A stretch of 64,000 nucleotides of DNA, taken from Neisseria flavescens (GTDB taxonomy: Bacteria; Pseudomonadota; Gammaproteobacteria; Burkholderiales; Neisseriaceae). This document shows positions 26,224 to 34,218 of this stretch, piece by piece. The translations under genes and the position numbers were made by a program. Position 1 is the stretch's first letter. Each line of letters begins with the position of its first letter. The stretch is from contig NZ_CP039886.1 of the NCBI RefSeq assembly GCF_005221285.1, positions 1,364,001 through 1,428,000 on the forward strand, written 5' to 3'. The notes beneath the pieces are model-generated. The model was not told the origin of the DNA and did not search any database. It saw only the letters and a program-made list of their open reading frames with translations.

Positions 26224-27324
26224 ATGGCAGGCAATACCTTCGGACAAATCTTTACCGTTACCACTTTCGGCGAAAGCCACGGCGCAGGCTTGGGCTGCAT
26301 CATTGACGGCTGTCCGCCCGGATTAGAATTGAGCGAAGCGGATATCCAATTTGACCTTGACCGCCGCAGACCCGGTACCAGCCGCCACGTTACCCAACGC
26401 CGCGAAGCCGACCAAGTCGAAATCCTCTCCGGCGTATTCGAAGGCAAAACCACCGGTACACCCATCGCCCTCCTGATCCGCAATACCGACCAACGCAGCA
26501 AAGACTATGGCAATATTGCCACCAGTTTCCGCCCCGGTCATGCCGATTACACCTACTGGCATAAATACGGTACACGCGACTATCGCGGCGGCGGTAGAAG
26601 TTCCGCCCGCGAAACCGCTGCCCGCGTTGCCGCCGGAGCAGTTGCAAAAAAATGGCTGAAAGAAAAATTCGGCACGGAAATTACCGCCTACGTTACCCAA
26701 GTAGGCGAAAAAGAAATCCAGTTTGAAGGCTACGAATATATTTCACAAAATCCTTTTTTTGCCGCCAACCAAAGCCAAATTGAGGACTTGGAAAACTATA
26801 TGGACAACGTGCGCAAATCATTGGATTCTGTCGGCGCAAAACTTCATATCGAAGCAGCCAACGTCCCTGTCGGCTTGGGCGAACCGGTTTTTGACCGCCT
26901 CGATGCAGAAATTGCCTACGCCATGATGGGCATTAATGCCGTCAAAGGCGTAGAAATCGGTGCAGGTTTTAATAGCGTAACGCAACGCGGCAGCGAGCAT
27001 GGAGACGAGCTCACGCCTCAAGGTTTTCTATCCAACCACTCAGGCGGTATCTTGGGCGGCATCAGCACCGGACAAGACATTCATGTGAATATTGCCATCA
27101 AGCCTACCAGTTCCATCGCCACACCGCGCCGCAGTATTGATACAGAGGGCAATCCTGTCGAGCTTGCCACACACGGCCGCCACGACCCCTGCGTCGGATT
27201 ACGCGCCGCTCCGATTGCAGAAGCCATGCTGGCCTTGGTATTGATTGACCACGCCTTACGCCATCGTGCGCAAAATGCTGACGTTCAGGTAAATACACCG
27301 GACATTGCCAAATTGGAAAAATAA
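26224..27324 (+). CDS. aroC: Chorismate synthase
   Basis: The 366-residue flavoenzyme converts EPSP to chorismate. The three family signatures are GESHGAGLGCIIDGCPPG near the start, GRSSARETAARVAAGA, and RHDPCVGLRAAPIAEAM at the C-terminus. FRPGHADYTY is also present. The start follows AAAGAGTATCCCT. It is upstream of proQ on the same strand with a 117-base gap. Confidence 0.98.
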   Translation: MAGNTFGQIFTVTTFGESHGAGLGCIIDGCPPGLELSEADIQFDLDRRRPGTSRHVTQRREADQVEILSGVFEGKTTGTPIALLIRNTDQRSKDYGNIATSFRPGHADYTYWHKYGTRDYRGGGRSSARETAARVAAGAVAKKWLKEKFGTEITAYVTQVGEKEIQFEGYEYISQNPFFAANQSQIEDLENYMDNVRKSLDSVGAKLHIEAANVPVGLGEPVFDRLDAEIAYAMMGINAVKGVEIGAGFNSVTQRGSEHGDELTPQGFLSNHSGGILGGISTGQDIHVNIAIKPTSSIATPRRSIDTEGNPVELATHGRHDPCVGLRAAPIAEAMLALVLIDHALRHRAQNADVQVNTPDIAKLEK

Positions 27325-27441
27325 CCGTTTATTTCTGAATATTCTCAGAAAAATTTAGCCAAATCACAGTCTTTATACTACAATAGCACCTTATTGCCGT
27401 ATGACGAAAATACGGATTTATATTAGAGGAATACAACCGCA

Positions 27442-27879
27442 ATGGCACAAGAAACCGCTTTGGGCGCTGCGCTGAAATCTGCCGTCCAAACCATGAGCAA
27501 GAAAAAACAGACAGACATGATTGCCGACCACATTTACGGCAAATATGATGTATTCAAACGATTCAAACCGTTGGCCGTCGGTATCGACCAAGACTTGGTT
27601 GCCGCCCTGCCCCAATACGACCCTGCACTGATAGCACGCGTACTGGCCAACCACTGCCGCCGTCCGCGCTATCTGAAAGCCCTGGCTCGCGGCGGCAAAC
27701 GTTTTGACTTGAACAACCGCTTCAAAGGCGAAGTCAGCGCAGAAGAACAAACCATCGCCCAACAACACCCAGCCGTTCAACAGGCATTGGCTGCACAAGC
27801 CGAACGCCAAGCCGCTAAGGCTACCACTGAAGCAGAAGCGGCTCCTGCACAAGCTGAGACCAACGAAGCTGCTGAATAA
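27442..27879 (+). CDS. proQ: ProQ/FinO-domain RNA chaperone (minimal ProQ)
   Basis: The 145-residue protein is essentially a FinO domain (about 8-115), with KRFKPLAVGIDQDLV and YLKALARGGKRFDLNNR forming the RNA-binding face. A short Ala/Glu-rich tail follows. Neisserial ProQ is known to be a minimal single-domain RNA chaperone that binds structured 3' ends of many sRNAs and mRNAs. It ends before a strong terminator. Confidence 0.93.
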   Translation: MAQETALGAALKSAVQTMSKKKQTDMIADHIYGKYDVFKRFKPLAVGIDQDLVAALPQYDPALIARVLANHCRRPRYLKALARGGKRFDLNNRFKGEVSAEEQTIAQQHPAVQQALAAQAERQAAKATTEAEAAPAQAETNEAAE

Positions 27880-27918
27880 TGTTCAGACGGCCTGATAAGG
27901 CTTGCACTAAATAAATAG

Positions 27919-27968
27919 AGCCCCAATTCAATACGACATCTTTAACGTCGATGAATTGGGGCTTTTTT
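27919..27968 (+). terminator. Intrinsic terminator of proQ
   Basis: AGCCCCAATTCA and TGAATTGGGGCT form a 12-base stem capped by an inner hairpin (CGACATCTTTAACGTCG), followed by six T's. The strong 3' structure is also the kind of site ProQ binds. Confidence 0.88.
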
Positions 27969-27969
27969 A

Positions 27970-28224
27970 TTGCCTTAATCTTATGTAAACTGATTAAAAA
28001 TAGCTTTGTTTGCACTCACCAAGCCAAGTTTTGAAACCAAAATTTTTCTAAGCTATTCCTAATAAGGCATTTCTCTATTACCTTGATTATTCTTGTATCA
28101 GTTCAAACATTGAAAAGCATGATTTATGCATCGTTCAAACAAACTAAAATCTACCCCTTATGAACATAAGTAAAGGCCGTCTGAAATCTATCTTTCAGAC
28201 GGCCTTTTTAAATCAAACAGTCAG
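27970..28224. other. Intergenic region between proQ and the phosphate transporter
   Basis: Apart from the DUS hairpin at 28172-28208, this stretch between convergent genes is plain AT-rich DNA. I see no gene, repeat or promoter in it. Confidence 0.55.
28172..28208. terminator. DUS inverted-pair terminator of the phosphate transporter
   Basis: AAAGGCCGTCTGAAA and TTTCAGACGGCCTTTTT are inverted around ATCTATC. It lies 16 bases past the end of the minus-strand transporter gene. Confidence 0.85.
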
Positions 28225-29799
28225 TTAAAACACGGCTTGCAAAACCAAATAGCTGACAACAGACAAAACAGCAGCAGCAGGCAAGGTAATAACCCAAGCA
28301 AGGCCGATCGGTTTCATCAATCTCCAGTTGGCATTGCGGTTAACCAAGCCGATACCCAAAACTGCACCCACCAAGATATGGGTACTGGAAACAGGCAAGC
28401 CCATAAATGATGCAGCCATCACGACGGCGGCGGCAGAAAGCTCTGCAGAAAAACCTGACGCGGGGTGCATTTCTGCCAAGCTGGTGCCAACGGTTTTAAT
28501 CACTTCTTTACCAACAAACCACAAGCCGACTATCAATGCGATACCAAAAGTCAACATGGCAATAGGCGGCACGGCGTTTTGAGCGGTAATGCTGTTGGTA
28601 CGCAACACATCCATAATCGCGGCAAACGGACCAATCGCATTGGCAATATCGTTCGCACCATGACTGAATGCGAAACCGCAAGCGGTAAATACCTGCATCC
28701 ATGAGAACATTTGGAAAGTCGATTTATCCAAATCTTTGCGTTTTAAACTTTTGGCAAATACAAACGTACCCATCCAAATAGCCGCGCCAATCATGAAAAT
28801 GGTCAGGAAGCTGTTGACGTTGCTCATACCCAAATGCAGATTTTTCAGACCTTTGAAAATCAACATTGCCGCAATCATCATGCCGCCGACAGAAGCAATA
28901 AACGGCACCCAGGAATGCAGGGCTTTATAAGAATCTACTTCACCCTTACGGCTGTCAAAGCGGTGCATACCGCGATAATACTCAGACTGCAATTCTTCAG
29001 GATCAAAGTCCGGCTCATCATAGATTTGGGCATCGTGCGCCATTTTGGTGGCGTATTCGACTTTTTCAGATTCACTCAAGGCTTCAAAAAACAGGCGGTG
29101 TTCTTCTTTATAGGCTTTCTTCTCCAACTTGATGCCTTTGAGCGTATTATCAGCCCAAGAGTGGTAGTCCAAAACGTTTTTCTTAATTCGTGAAAACAAC
29201 AGATAGGAAACGATGCCGCCCAAAACCGGAGACAATATCCAAGACAAGGCAATTTCGCCCAACTTGTCCCATTGAATCAACGCAACAGAATCCACACCGT
29301 TCAATGCCGCCATACACAGAGCACTACCGACGATACCGCCGATAATGGCATGTGTGGTGGAAACCGGCAGACCTTTGTGCGATGCGAAAAGCAGCCACAA
29401 TGCCGCAGCCAAAAGCGCAGACATCATAATAAAGACAAACTGCATCGGATCCAGATGCATGCCATTCAAATCGACAATACCCTTACGGATGGTATCTGTT
29501 ACCTCGCCGCCGGCAATCACTGCACCACTGACTTCAAATACTGCCGCAATCAGCAAGGCTTGCGGAATGGTCAATGTGCCGGAGCCGACACTTGTACCGA
29601 AAGAGTTGGCAATATCGTTGCCACCCACATTAAACGCCATGAAGACGCCGAAAAAGGTAGCAAGGATAAACAGGCCGGAGTGGTTGTAGTGGGTATAACC
29701 CAAGCCCCAATAAATAAAATAGCCGACCATGCTCACAAGCATAGCGGCAAAAACCGTATTAATCAGCTTCAAGTTCGCACTCGACTGAGTTTGAGCCAT
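28225..29799 (-). CDS. PiT-family inorganic phosphate transporter
   Basis: The 524-residue inner-membrane protein has the duplicated PHO-4 signature: GGNDIANSFGTSVGSG in the first half and SHGANDIANAIGPFAA in the second. About ten helices flank a hydrophilic central loop (about 215-300). PiT carriers move metal-phosphate complexes or phosphate with protons or sodium. The start at 29799 (MAQTQSS) is preceded by AAGGAAACTTTCC; an upstream ATG at 29823 would put that ribosome site within the gene. Confidence 0.9.
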   Translation of the reverse strand: MAQTQSSANLKLINTVFAAMLVSMVGYFIYWGLGYTHYNHSGLFILATFFGVFMAFNVGGNDIANSFGTSVGSGTLTIPQALLIAAVFEVSGAVIAGGEVTDTIRKGIVDLNGMHLDPMQFVFIMMSALLAAALWLLFASHKGLPVSTTHAIIGGIVGSALCMAALNGVDSVALIQWDKLGEIALSWILSPVLGGIVSYLLFSRIKKNVLDYHSWADNTLKGIKLEKKAYKEEHRLFFEALSESEKVEYATKMAHDAQIYDEPDFDPEELQSEYYRGMHRFDSRKGEVDSYKALHSWVPFIASVGGMMIAAMLIFKGLKNLHLGMSNVNSFLTIFMIGAAIWMGTFVFAKSLKRKDLDKSTFQMFSWMQVFTACGFAFSHGANDIANAIGPFAAIMDVLRTNSITAQNAVPPIAMLTFGIALIVGLWFVGKEVIKTVGTSLAEMHPASGFSAELSAAAVVMAASFMGLPVSSTHILVGAVLGIGLVNRNANWRLMKPIGLAWVITLPAAAVLSVVSYLVLQAVF

Positions 29800-29952
29800 G
29801 GAAAGTTTCCTTTTGGAAAACATGTTGAGTCACGTTATTTTAACCTTTTTGTAATCTTTCTTGCACCAACTATTTACATTAAATGCCGAAATTCCCGTAA
29901 AAACGTCAAAAGGCGTTAAAATGTCGTTTTACCTTCTCTTTCTGTAACCGAA

Positions 29953-31056
29953 ATGCAACCCCAATACTATATCGGCATCATGTCCGGAACCAGCATGGAC
30001 GGTGCCGATGCCGTACTGATTCAAATGCAGGGCAAGCAATGGCAACGCGCCGTTGCACATAGCTTTCTACCCTATTCAGACGGCCTGCGCCAAGAATTGT
30101 TGGCACTGCAAAATATAGGCGAAAATGAATTGCACAGAAGCAATATCCTGGCTCAAACACTCAGCCGCCTATACGCCCAAACCGTCCAACAACTATTGGC
30201 AGAACAAAACCTGTCGGCCAAAGACATTGCCGCGATCGGCTGCCACGGACAAACCATCCGCCATGCGCCTGAACACGGTTACAGCATTCAACTGGTCAAC
30301 CTCCCCCTATTGGCCGAACTGACCGGCATTTTCACGATCGGCGACTTCCGCAGCCGTGACCTTGCCTGCAACGGTCAAGGTGCGCCCCTCGTCCCCGCTT
30401 TTCACGAAGCGCTGTTTCAAGATGCGAATGAAACCCGCGCCGTACTCAACATTGGCGGCATTTCCAATATCAGCATCCTCCCACCCGACAACCCTTCTTT
30501 CGGCTTCGATACCGGCCCCGGCAATATGCTGATGGATGCATGGATGCAACATATTTGGCAGCAGCCTTACGACAAAAACGGGGAAAAAGCCGCACAAGGC
30601 AAAATCCTCCCTGACCTGCTCGCTTCCCTGCTCGACCATCCTTACTTCAGCCGCCCTTACCCGAAAAGTACAGGCCGAGAGTTGTTTTCCCTAGGCTGGC
30701 TTCAAGGCCGTCTGAAAGGTAATGAAAAGCCGGAAGATGTGATACGCACATTGGTCTTTTATACCGCACAAACCATTTTTGACGCGACCAAACAAGCTGC
30801 TCCGGCGATTCATCATCTTTATATCTGCGGCGGCGGCATCCGCAATCCGGTTTTGATGCAAGACTTGAAAACCCTGTTTTCTCCCGACACCAAATTACAC
30901 AGCACAGCCAAGCTCGATCTTGACCCGCAATGGGTCGAAGCCGCCGCTTTTGCCTGGCTTGCAGCCTGTTGGTGCAATCAAGTTCCGAGCAATCCCCACC
31001 ATGCAACCGGCGCACACTCACACCGAATTTTAGGCTCGGGGCATTATGGCAACTAA
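29953..31056 (+). CDS. anmK: Anhydro-N-acetylmuramic acid kinase
   Basis: The 367-residue ATPase of the hexokinase/actin fold phosphorylates and opens 1,6-anhydro-MurNAc, which returns cell-wall sugars to MurNAc-6-P. Motifs seen are MSGTSMDGADAVL (ATP loop), IGCHGQTIRHAP, NIGGISN and FDTGPGNMLMDAW, with YICGGGIRNP near the C-terminus. Neisseria releases anhydro-muropeptides, so this is a recycling enzyme. The gene ends 14 bases before the left end of prophage 1, and its natural terminator is not seen. Confidence 0.95.
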   Translation: MQPQYYIGIMSGTSMDGADAVLIQMQGKQWQRAVAHSFLPYSDGLRQELLALQNIGENELHRSNILAQTLSRLYAQTVQQLLAEQNLSAKDIAAIGCHGQTIRHAPEHGYSIQLVNLPLLAELTGIFTIGDFRSRDLACNGQGAPLVPAFHEALFQDANETRAVLNIGGISNISILPPDNPSFGFDTGPGNMLMDAWMQHIWQQPYDKNGEKAAQGKILPDLLASLLDHPYFSRPYPKSTGRELFSLGWLQGRLKGNEKPEDVIRTLVFYTAQTIFDATKQAAPAIHHLYICGGGIRNPVLMQDLKTLFSPDTKLHSTAKLDLDPQWVEAAAFAWLAACWCNQVPSNPHHATGAHSHRILGSGHYGN

Positions 31057-31173
31057 AGTTGGATAAATAAAAAGATGATATATTGACATGTCAATTATTA
31101 AAATAAGTTAATTTCATATCTTTTTGTTTTTGCTGGATATTTAGTTATTGCATTTTCAACAGAAACGACAAAG

Positions 31174-31194
31174 AACGGCTGTTTTACAGCCGTT
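31174..31194 (-). terminator. Terminator of the prophage 1 piv gene
   Basis: AACGGCTGT and ACAGCCGTT make a nine-base stem; it is conserved in prophage 2 (56972-56993). It lies 18 bases past the piv stop, with some T's on the minus strand. Confidence 0.75.
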
Positions 31195-31212
31195 TTATTT
31201 TGTATAAATTCG

Positions 31213-32169
31213 TTAAACCGCCTGATGTCGCGCTTTATCAAACGGCTTTTTAGTCTTGTGTATATAGAATGCCATTTTTGCCAATTTCCGCATTAGTGCA
31301 ACGATGATTATCATCTTAGGCTTTTTTGCCGCTTCCAAATTGCTTACAAGTTGAGGAAATGCATTCATACGATAGGCAACAAGGGCAGGCATGAACAAGG
31401 CGCGTTTTAATTGCCGGTGTCCGTATTGGCTCAATCGGCCGTTTTTTTTGACACTTGTCCCTGATTGTTCAATTTTTGGACTTAAACCGGCAAAGGCTAC
31501 AAATTTATTCGCTGTTTCAAAATTTTTATCTGTCAGGTGTCTTAGTAGTATCACTGCGGTTTCTTTTCCTATTGCAGGTATGGTTTGCAGGTTTTGATAT
31601 TCGATATTTAGACTTTCTTTCTGTTTTATCATGCCTTCTATCCGCTTTGATGTCTGATCTATTTTTTCTTCAAGCAGTTCTATGATTGCTTCATGGGTTG
31701 ATTTTATGTATATGTCTTTTGCGGTATGCAACCTGTTTTGTGTTTCTTTTTGCTGTTCTTTTAGTTGTTGCAGCAGATTAACCAGCTTATAGAGTATGGG
31801 ATTTTCAGACGGCCTAAACGGTGTCAGTTTGTCTAAGTGTCGGTTTGCAAATTCGGCAATAAGTTTTGAATCTGCTTTGTCTGTTTTGGTATTGCTGAAC
31901 TGACTTTTTGCGTATTCTTTGATTTTTAAGGGATTAATAACATAAACGGTATATAGTGCGCTCAAATATTCTGCCACCTGTTCGTAGTAAATGCCTGTTG
32001 CTTCCATGCTTATGGCAATTTTTCTAATTCGTTTTGTTTTTATCCAATTAATCAGATTCTCAAATCCTTGTATATTATTGGATATTTTTATATAGTCTTT
32101 GCTTCCTTTAGTTGTAATCAACGTTGCATCTATCGTGTCTTTCGACACGTCCAACCCTATTACATTCAT
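31213..32169 (-). CDS. Piv/IS110-family DEDD recombinase (PivNM type) of prophage 1
   Basis: The 318-residue protein begins MNVIGLDVSKDTIDATL, the RuvC-like first catalytic Asp motif. It continues with SMEATGIYYEQ (Glu) and KTDKADSKLIAEF (Asp), and has the C-terminal Tnp_IS116/110/902 domain (LQTIPAIGKETAVILL, FAGLSPKIEQSG, KRALFMPALVAYR). This class includes Moraxella Piv invertase and IS110 transposases. In Neisseria such proteins are associated with integration of filamentous phages. It differs from the prophage 2 copy at only a few residues near the C-terminus. A full AG-DUS is embedded in its coding sequence. Confidence 0.9.
   Translation of the reverse strand: MNVIGLDVSKDTIDATLITTKGSKDYIKISNNIQGFENLINWIKTKRIRKIAISMEATGIYYEQVAEYLSALYTVYVINPLKIKEYAKSQFSNTKTDKADSKLIAEFANRHLDKLTPFRPSENPILYKLVNLLQQLKEQQKETQNRLHTAKDIYIKSTHEAIIELLEEKIDQTSKRIEGMIKQKESLNIEYQNLQTIPAIGKETAVILLRHLTDKNFETANKFVAFAGLSPKIEQSGTSVKKNGRLSQYGHRQLKRALFMPALVAYRMNAFPQLVSNLEAAKKPKMIIIVALMRKLAKMAFYIHKTKKPFDKARHQAV
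31804..31815 (-). repeat. AG-DUS inside the prophage 1 piv gene
   Basis: AGGCCGTCTGAA is present in full within the coding sequence (translated as RPSE). The same site exists in the prophage 2 copy. It is the only DUS noticed within the phage genes. Confidence 0.9.
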
Positions 32170-32326
32170 TTTTCATTTTCCTTATCTATTCAGCCTAAAA
32201 TGGCTATGATGATATTCAATCTTTAAGGTAATTGGACGGTTCGACATTTCTTTTCGTCAGTTTTTAACTTTGGCCGTTATACTGTCTAAACCGCCCAGGC
32301 TTTTGTTTTGCGCTTAAACAAAAACC
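32170..32326 (-). ncRNA. Candidate bridge RNA / long 5' leader of piv (prophage 1)
   Basis: These 157 bases directly upstream of piv contain no gene, yet they match prophage 2 (55841-55997) base for base, while everything further upstream differs. IS110-family recombinases use a structured RNA from non-coding ends to choose target and donor sites. The leader contains internal complementary pieces such as GGGCGGTTT with AACCGTCC. Whether it is transcribed as a bridge RNA is a hypothesis. Confidence 0.4.
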
Positions 32327-32399
32327 CGTAAACTGCCTTACTTAAAACAGTTTGCGGGTTTTTATTTTAAAGTTGACTTTGATTTTAAGTTTACCTTCG

Positions 32400-32590
32400 G
32401 CGACCCTTCGGGGACGTTCGCCACGTGGCAGGGGTTGGCGCAAAAAACCGCCCCAACCCTTGCTAATAGCGTTTTTGGTTTTGCTAGCGTAAAGGGGTAT
32501 CCAAAAAGATTTATAAAGACGATAAAGCCGTCTTTACAAATCTTTTCGGACTTCCTCCCCTTGACTTGTATTTAAATTACTTAAATTTAA
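32400..32590. other. Phage intergenic region with strong hairpins (candidate origin or packaging region, prophage 1)
   Basis: Between the end of the 61-residue gene and the piv leader lies non-coding DNA with several inverted repeats: the palindrome GCCACGTGGC (32420-32429), GGGTTGG/CCAACCC (32432-32459) and a stem of about 17 bases, AAAGATTTATAAAGACG with CGTCTTTACAAATCTTT (32504-32545). Filamentous phages keep their replication origins and packaging signal in such an intergenic region. The function is inferred; prophage 2 has a different but similarly structured region. Confidence 0.5.
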
Positions 32591-32776
32591 CTAAATATTA
32601 TTTAAATAACCCATACCAGCAAAGATTATTACATATATTATAGATGCTAAGATAACAATACCCACCGATTTTAAAAAGGTACTAAATGCTTTTTTCATGC
32701 CGCCCACTTCGTAAGAACGGCCAACAAAAAAAGCTGTTATTACCCAAAAAATTGGAATGTATGCGTAATTCATCAA
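32591..32776 (-). CDS. Small membrane protein of prophage 1
   Basis: The 61-residue protein has two hydrophobic stretches (IPIFWVITAFFVG and SVGIVILASIIYVIIFAGM) and no recognisable family. It overlaps the end of zot by four bases, which suggests translational coupling and a role in virion assembly or host membrane. Prophage 2 lacks it. The start has a second Met directly after the first. Confidence 0.6.
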   Translation of the reverse strand: MMNYAYIPIFWVITAFFVGRSYEVGGMKKAFSTFLKSVGIVILASIIYVIIFAGMGYLNNI

Positions 32777-33927
32777 TTGACCTTTCCGCCTTGATTTGAC
32801 ATGGCATTATCATTGTAACCGTCATACATCAGATTCTGCTGACTCTTGCCCCCCATTGTCAAGACTTGCGGAGTTTCGTGCTGTTCCGCTGGTGCTGCCG
32901 TTGCCGCCGTTTCGAGCTGTTTTGCCTTGTAGGGATTAAAGGGCAAGCCGTCTTTTATGTAGCTGATACAGGTTTTTTTGTCTATTTCTTTTATTTTTGT
33001 GCCTTGGTCTGTATAGCAATTACAGCCATTATCACTTTTAACGCACGCGGACGGCCAAGGCATGGTTTTAACGGCTTTATTCATGCCGTCATAGATTGGG
33101 GCTGTTTCGGGTCGGTTATCTATTCTTGGTTTGTAATCGTCTTCGCTTATGTATGGTTTCGGCTGTTCGGCTTGAATTGTTTGTGTTTCGTAACGCCCCG
33201 TTGCTGTTTCTTGCGGTGTCTGCGTCGTTGTCGGCGCGTTTTCTGCCGTTGTGACTGCTTCGGTTGTTTTGTCGGCGCTTGGTGCTTCGCCTTCGAATCT
33301 GCTCCAAAATCCGCTAAATGACCAAATTCCATAACCAATAAGACAAAGCACAAGAGGGAACATGATTAAAAGTTTGCTTTTTTTCGTCCTGATTTTGGTG
33401 TGCTCTTCGGCGGACTTGTATAGCCCATACACGCTTTTATCAAGCCTGTACACGCTGATTAATGCTTCCCTTATGTTTGCCCTGCTTTCAGGGTCTTTTG
33501 CGCCGCCTGTTGTCCATTCGAGCTTACGGCGCAGTCCTAGATTAGTCTTACTGAAATGTGTGTGATGTTCAATCAGGGAGCGGAGGTGTACGTCTATCAG
33601 GCGAGGATGCTGTGTAATAAGCAAAAAATCAAGACCACGGTGCCGGTGTGTTTCGAGTTCTGCGACGTAGTCTGGCACTTTCGAGCCACTTGGGCGCGGA
33701 CGAAATATGCGTTGACATTCATCAACTACAATAATCGCGCCCGGAGGCGCCCACTTCGGCCACGTCTGAATACTTTCGCCTTCTGGTATTTCTTCATGTG
33801 GTATTTTCAGGTCAGGAATACCGTCTACATAAAGCGGACGATTCATAAAGTCTTTTTGCTTAGCAAGCATAGATACGACTTTCAGGGTTTTGCCCGAACC
33901 CGGCACACCTGTTAACAGATATAACAT
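32773..33927 (-). CDS. Zot-type phage assembly ATPase of prophage 1
   Basis: The 384-residue protein has the Zot domain with Walker A GVPGSGKT (7-14) and Walker B AIIVVDE (Asp69, Glu70). One membrane helix lies near 190-210, followed by a periplasmic tail with four Cys (ACVKSDNGCNCY and TCISYI). It is the pI-like inner-membrane motor that extrudes the ssDNA virion. The tail ends with TMGGKSQQNLMYDGY, a segment also found in prophage 2 Zot. The two ATPases otherwise diverge strongly. Confidence 0.87.
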   Translation of the reverse strand: MLYLLTGVPGSGKTLKVVSMLAKQKDFMNRPLYVDGIPDLKIPHEEIPEGESIQTWPKWAPPGAIIVVDECQRIFRPRPSGSKVPDYVAELETHRHRGLDFLLITQHPRLIDVHLRSLIEHHTHFSKTNLGLRRKLEWTTGGAKDPESRANIREALISVYRLDKSVYGLYKSAEEHTKIRTKKSKLLIMFPLVLCLIGYGIWSFSGFWSRFEGEAPSADKTTEAVTTAENAPTTTQTPQETATGRYETQTIQAEQPKPYISEDDYKPRIDNRPETAPIYDGMNKAVKTMPWPSACVKSDNGCNCYTDQGTKIKEIDKKTCISYIKDGLPFNPYKAKQLETAATAAPAEQHETPQVLTMGGKSQQNLMYDGYNDNAMSNQGGKVN

Positions 33928-33936
33928 GTTTTCTTC

Positions 33937-34218
33937 CTATTTCGACTGAATGATGGTAGAAAGTTTTTTAAAGCCCTTTATCGTTGCTATGAATGTAAAT
34001 GCGCCGAATATCCAGTTAAGCATAACGCCGAATCCAAGGATATAAATTATCTGTAATGCGTCTTGCGGAAATCCACCTATGTGATTTTGAACCTGCTGTA
34101 CAAAATAGGATTGCAGGCTTTGAAAGCCTGTTACAGTGACAAAAGCTAGACCAATTGCGCTAAGGATACGGCCTGCAACAGACATTAAAGCGGCTGTTAT
34201 TAAATTTGCCCAATTCAT
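33937..34218 (-). CDS. DUF2523 minor coat-like protein of prophage 1
   Basis: From ATG 34218 the protein has 93 residues and is mostly hydrophobic: helices near 5-28 and 55-80 around a short linker. It fits DUF2523, a family of filamentous phages in the genomic place of gene VI. The start overlaps the stop of the TspB gene (ATGA), so the two are coupled. A longer reading from 34254 would lie inside the tspB gene and is not preferred. Confidence 0.75.
   Translation of the reverse strand: MNWANLITAALMSVAGRILSAIGLAFVTVTGFQSLQSYFVQQVQNHIGGFPQDALQIIYILGFGVMLNWIFGAFTFIATIKGFKKLSTIIQSK

Noticed and set aside
31000..31120. dRS3 repeats at the prophage ends
   Set aside because: The ATTCCC-N8-GGGAAT repeat used by meningococcal filamentous phages was not found at these junctions.
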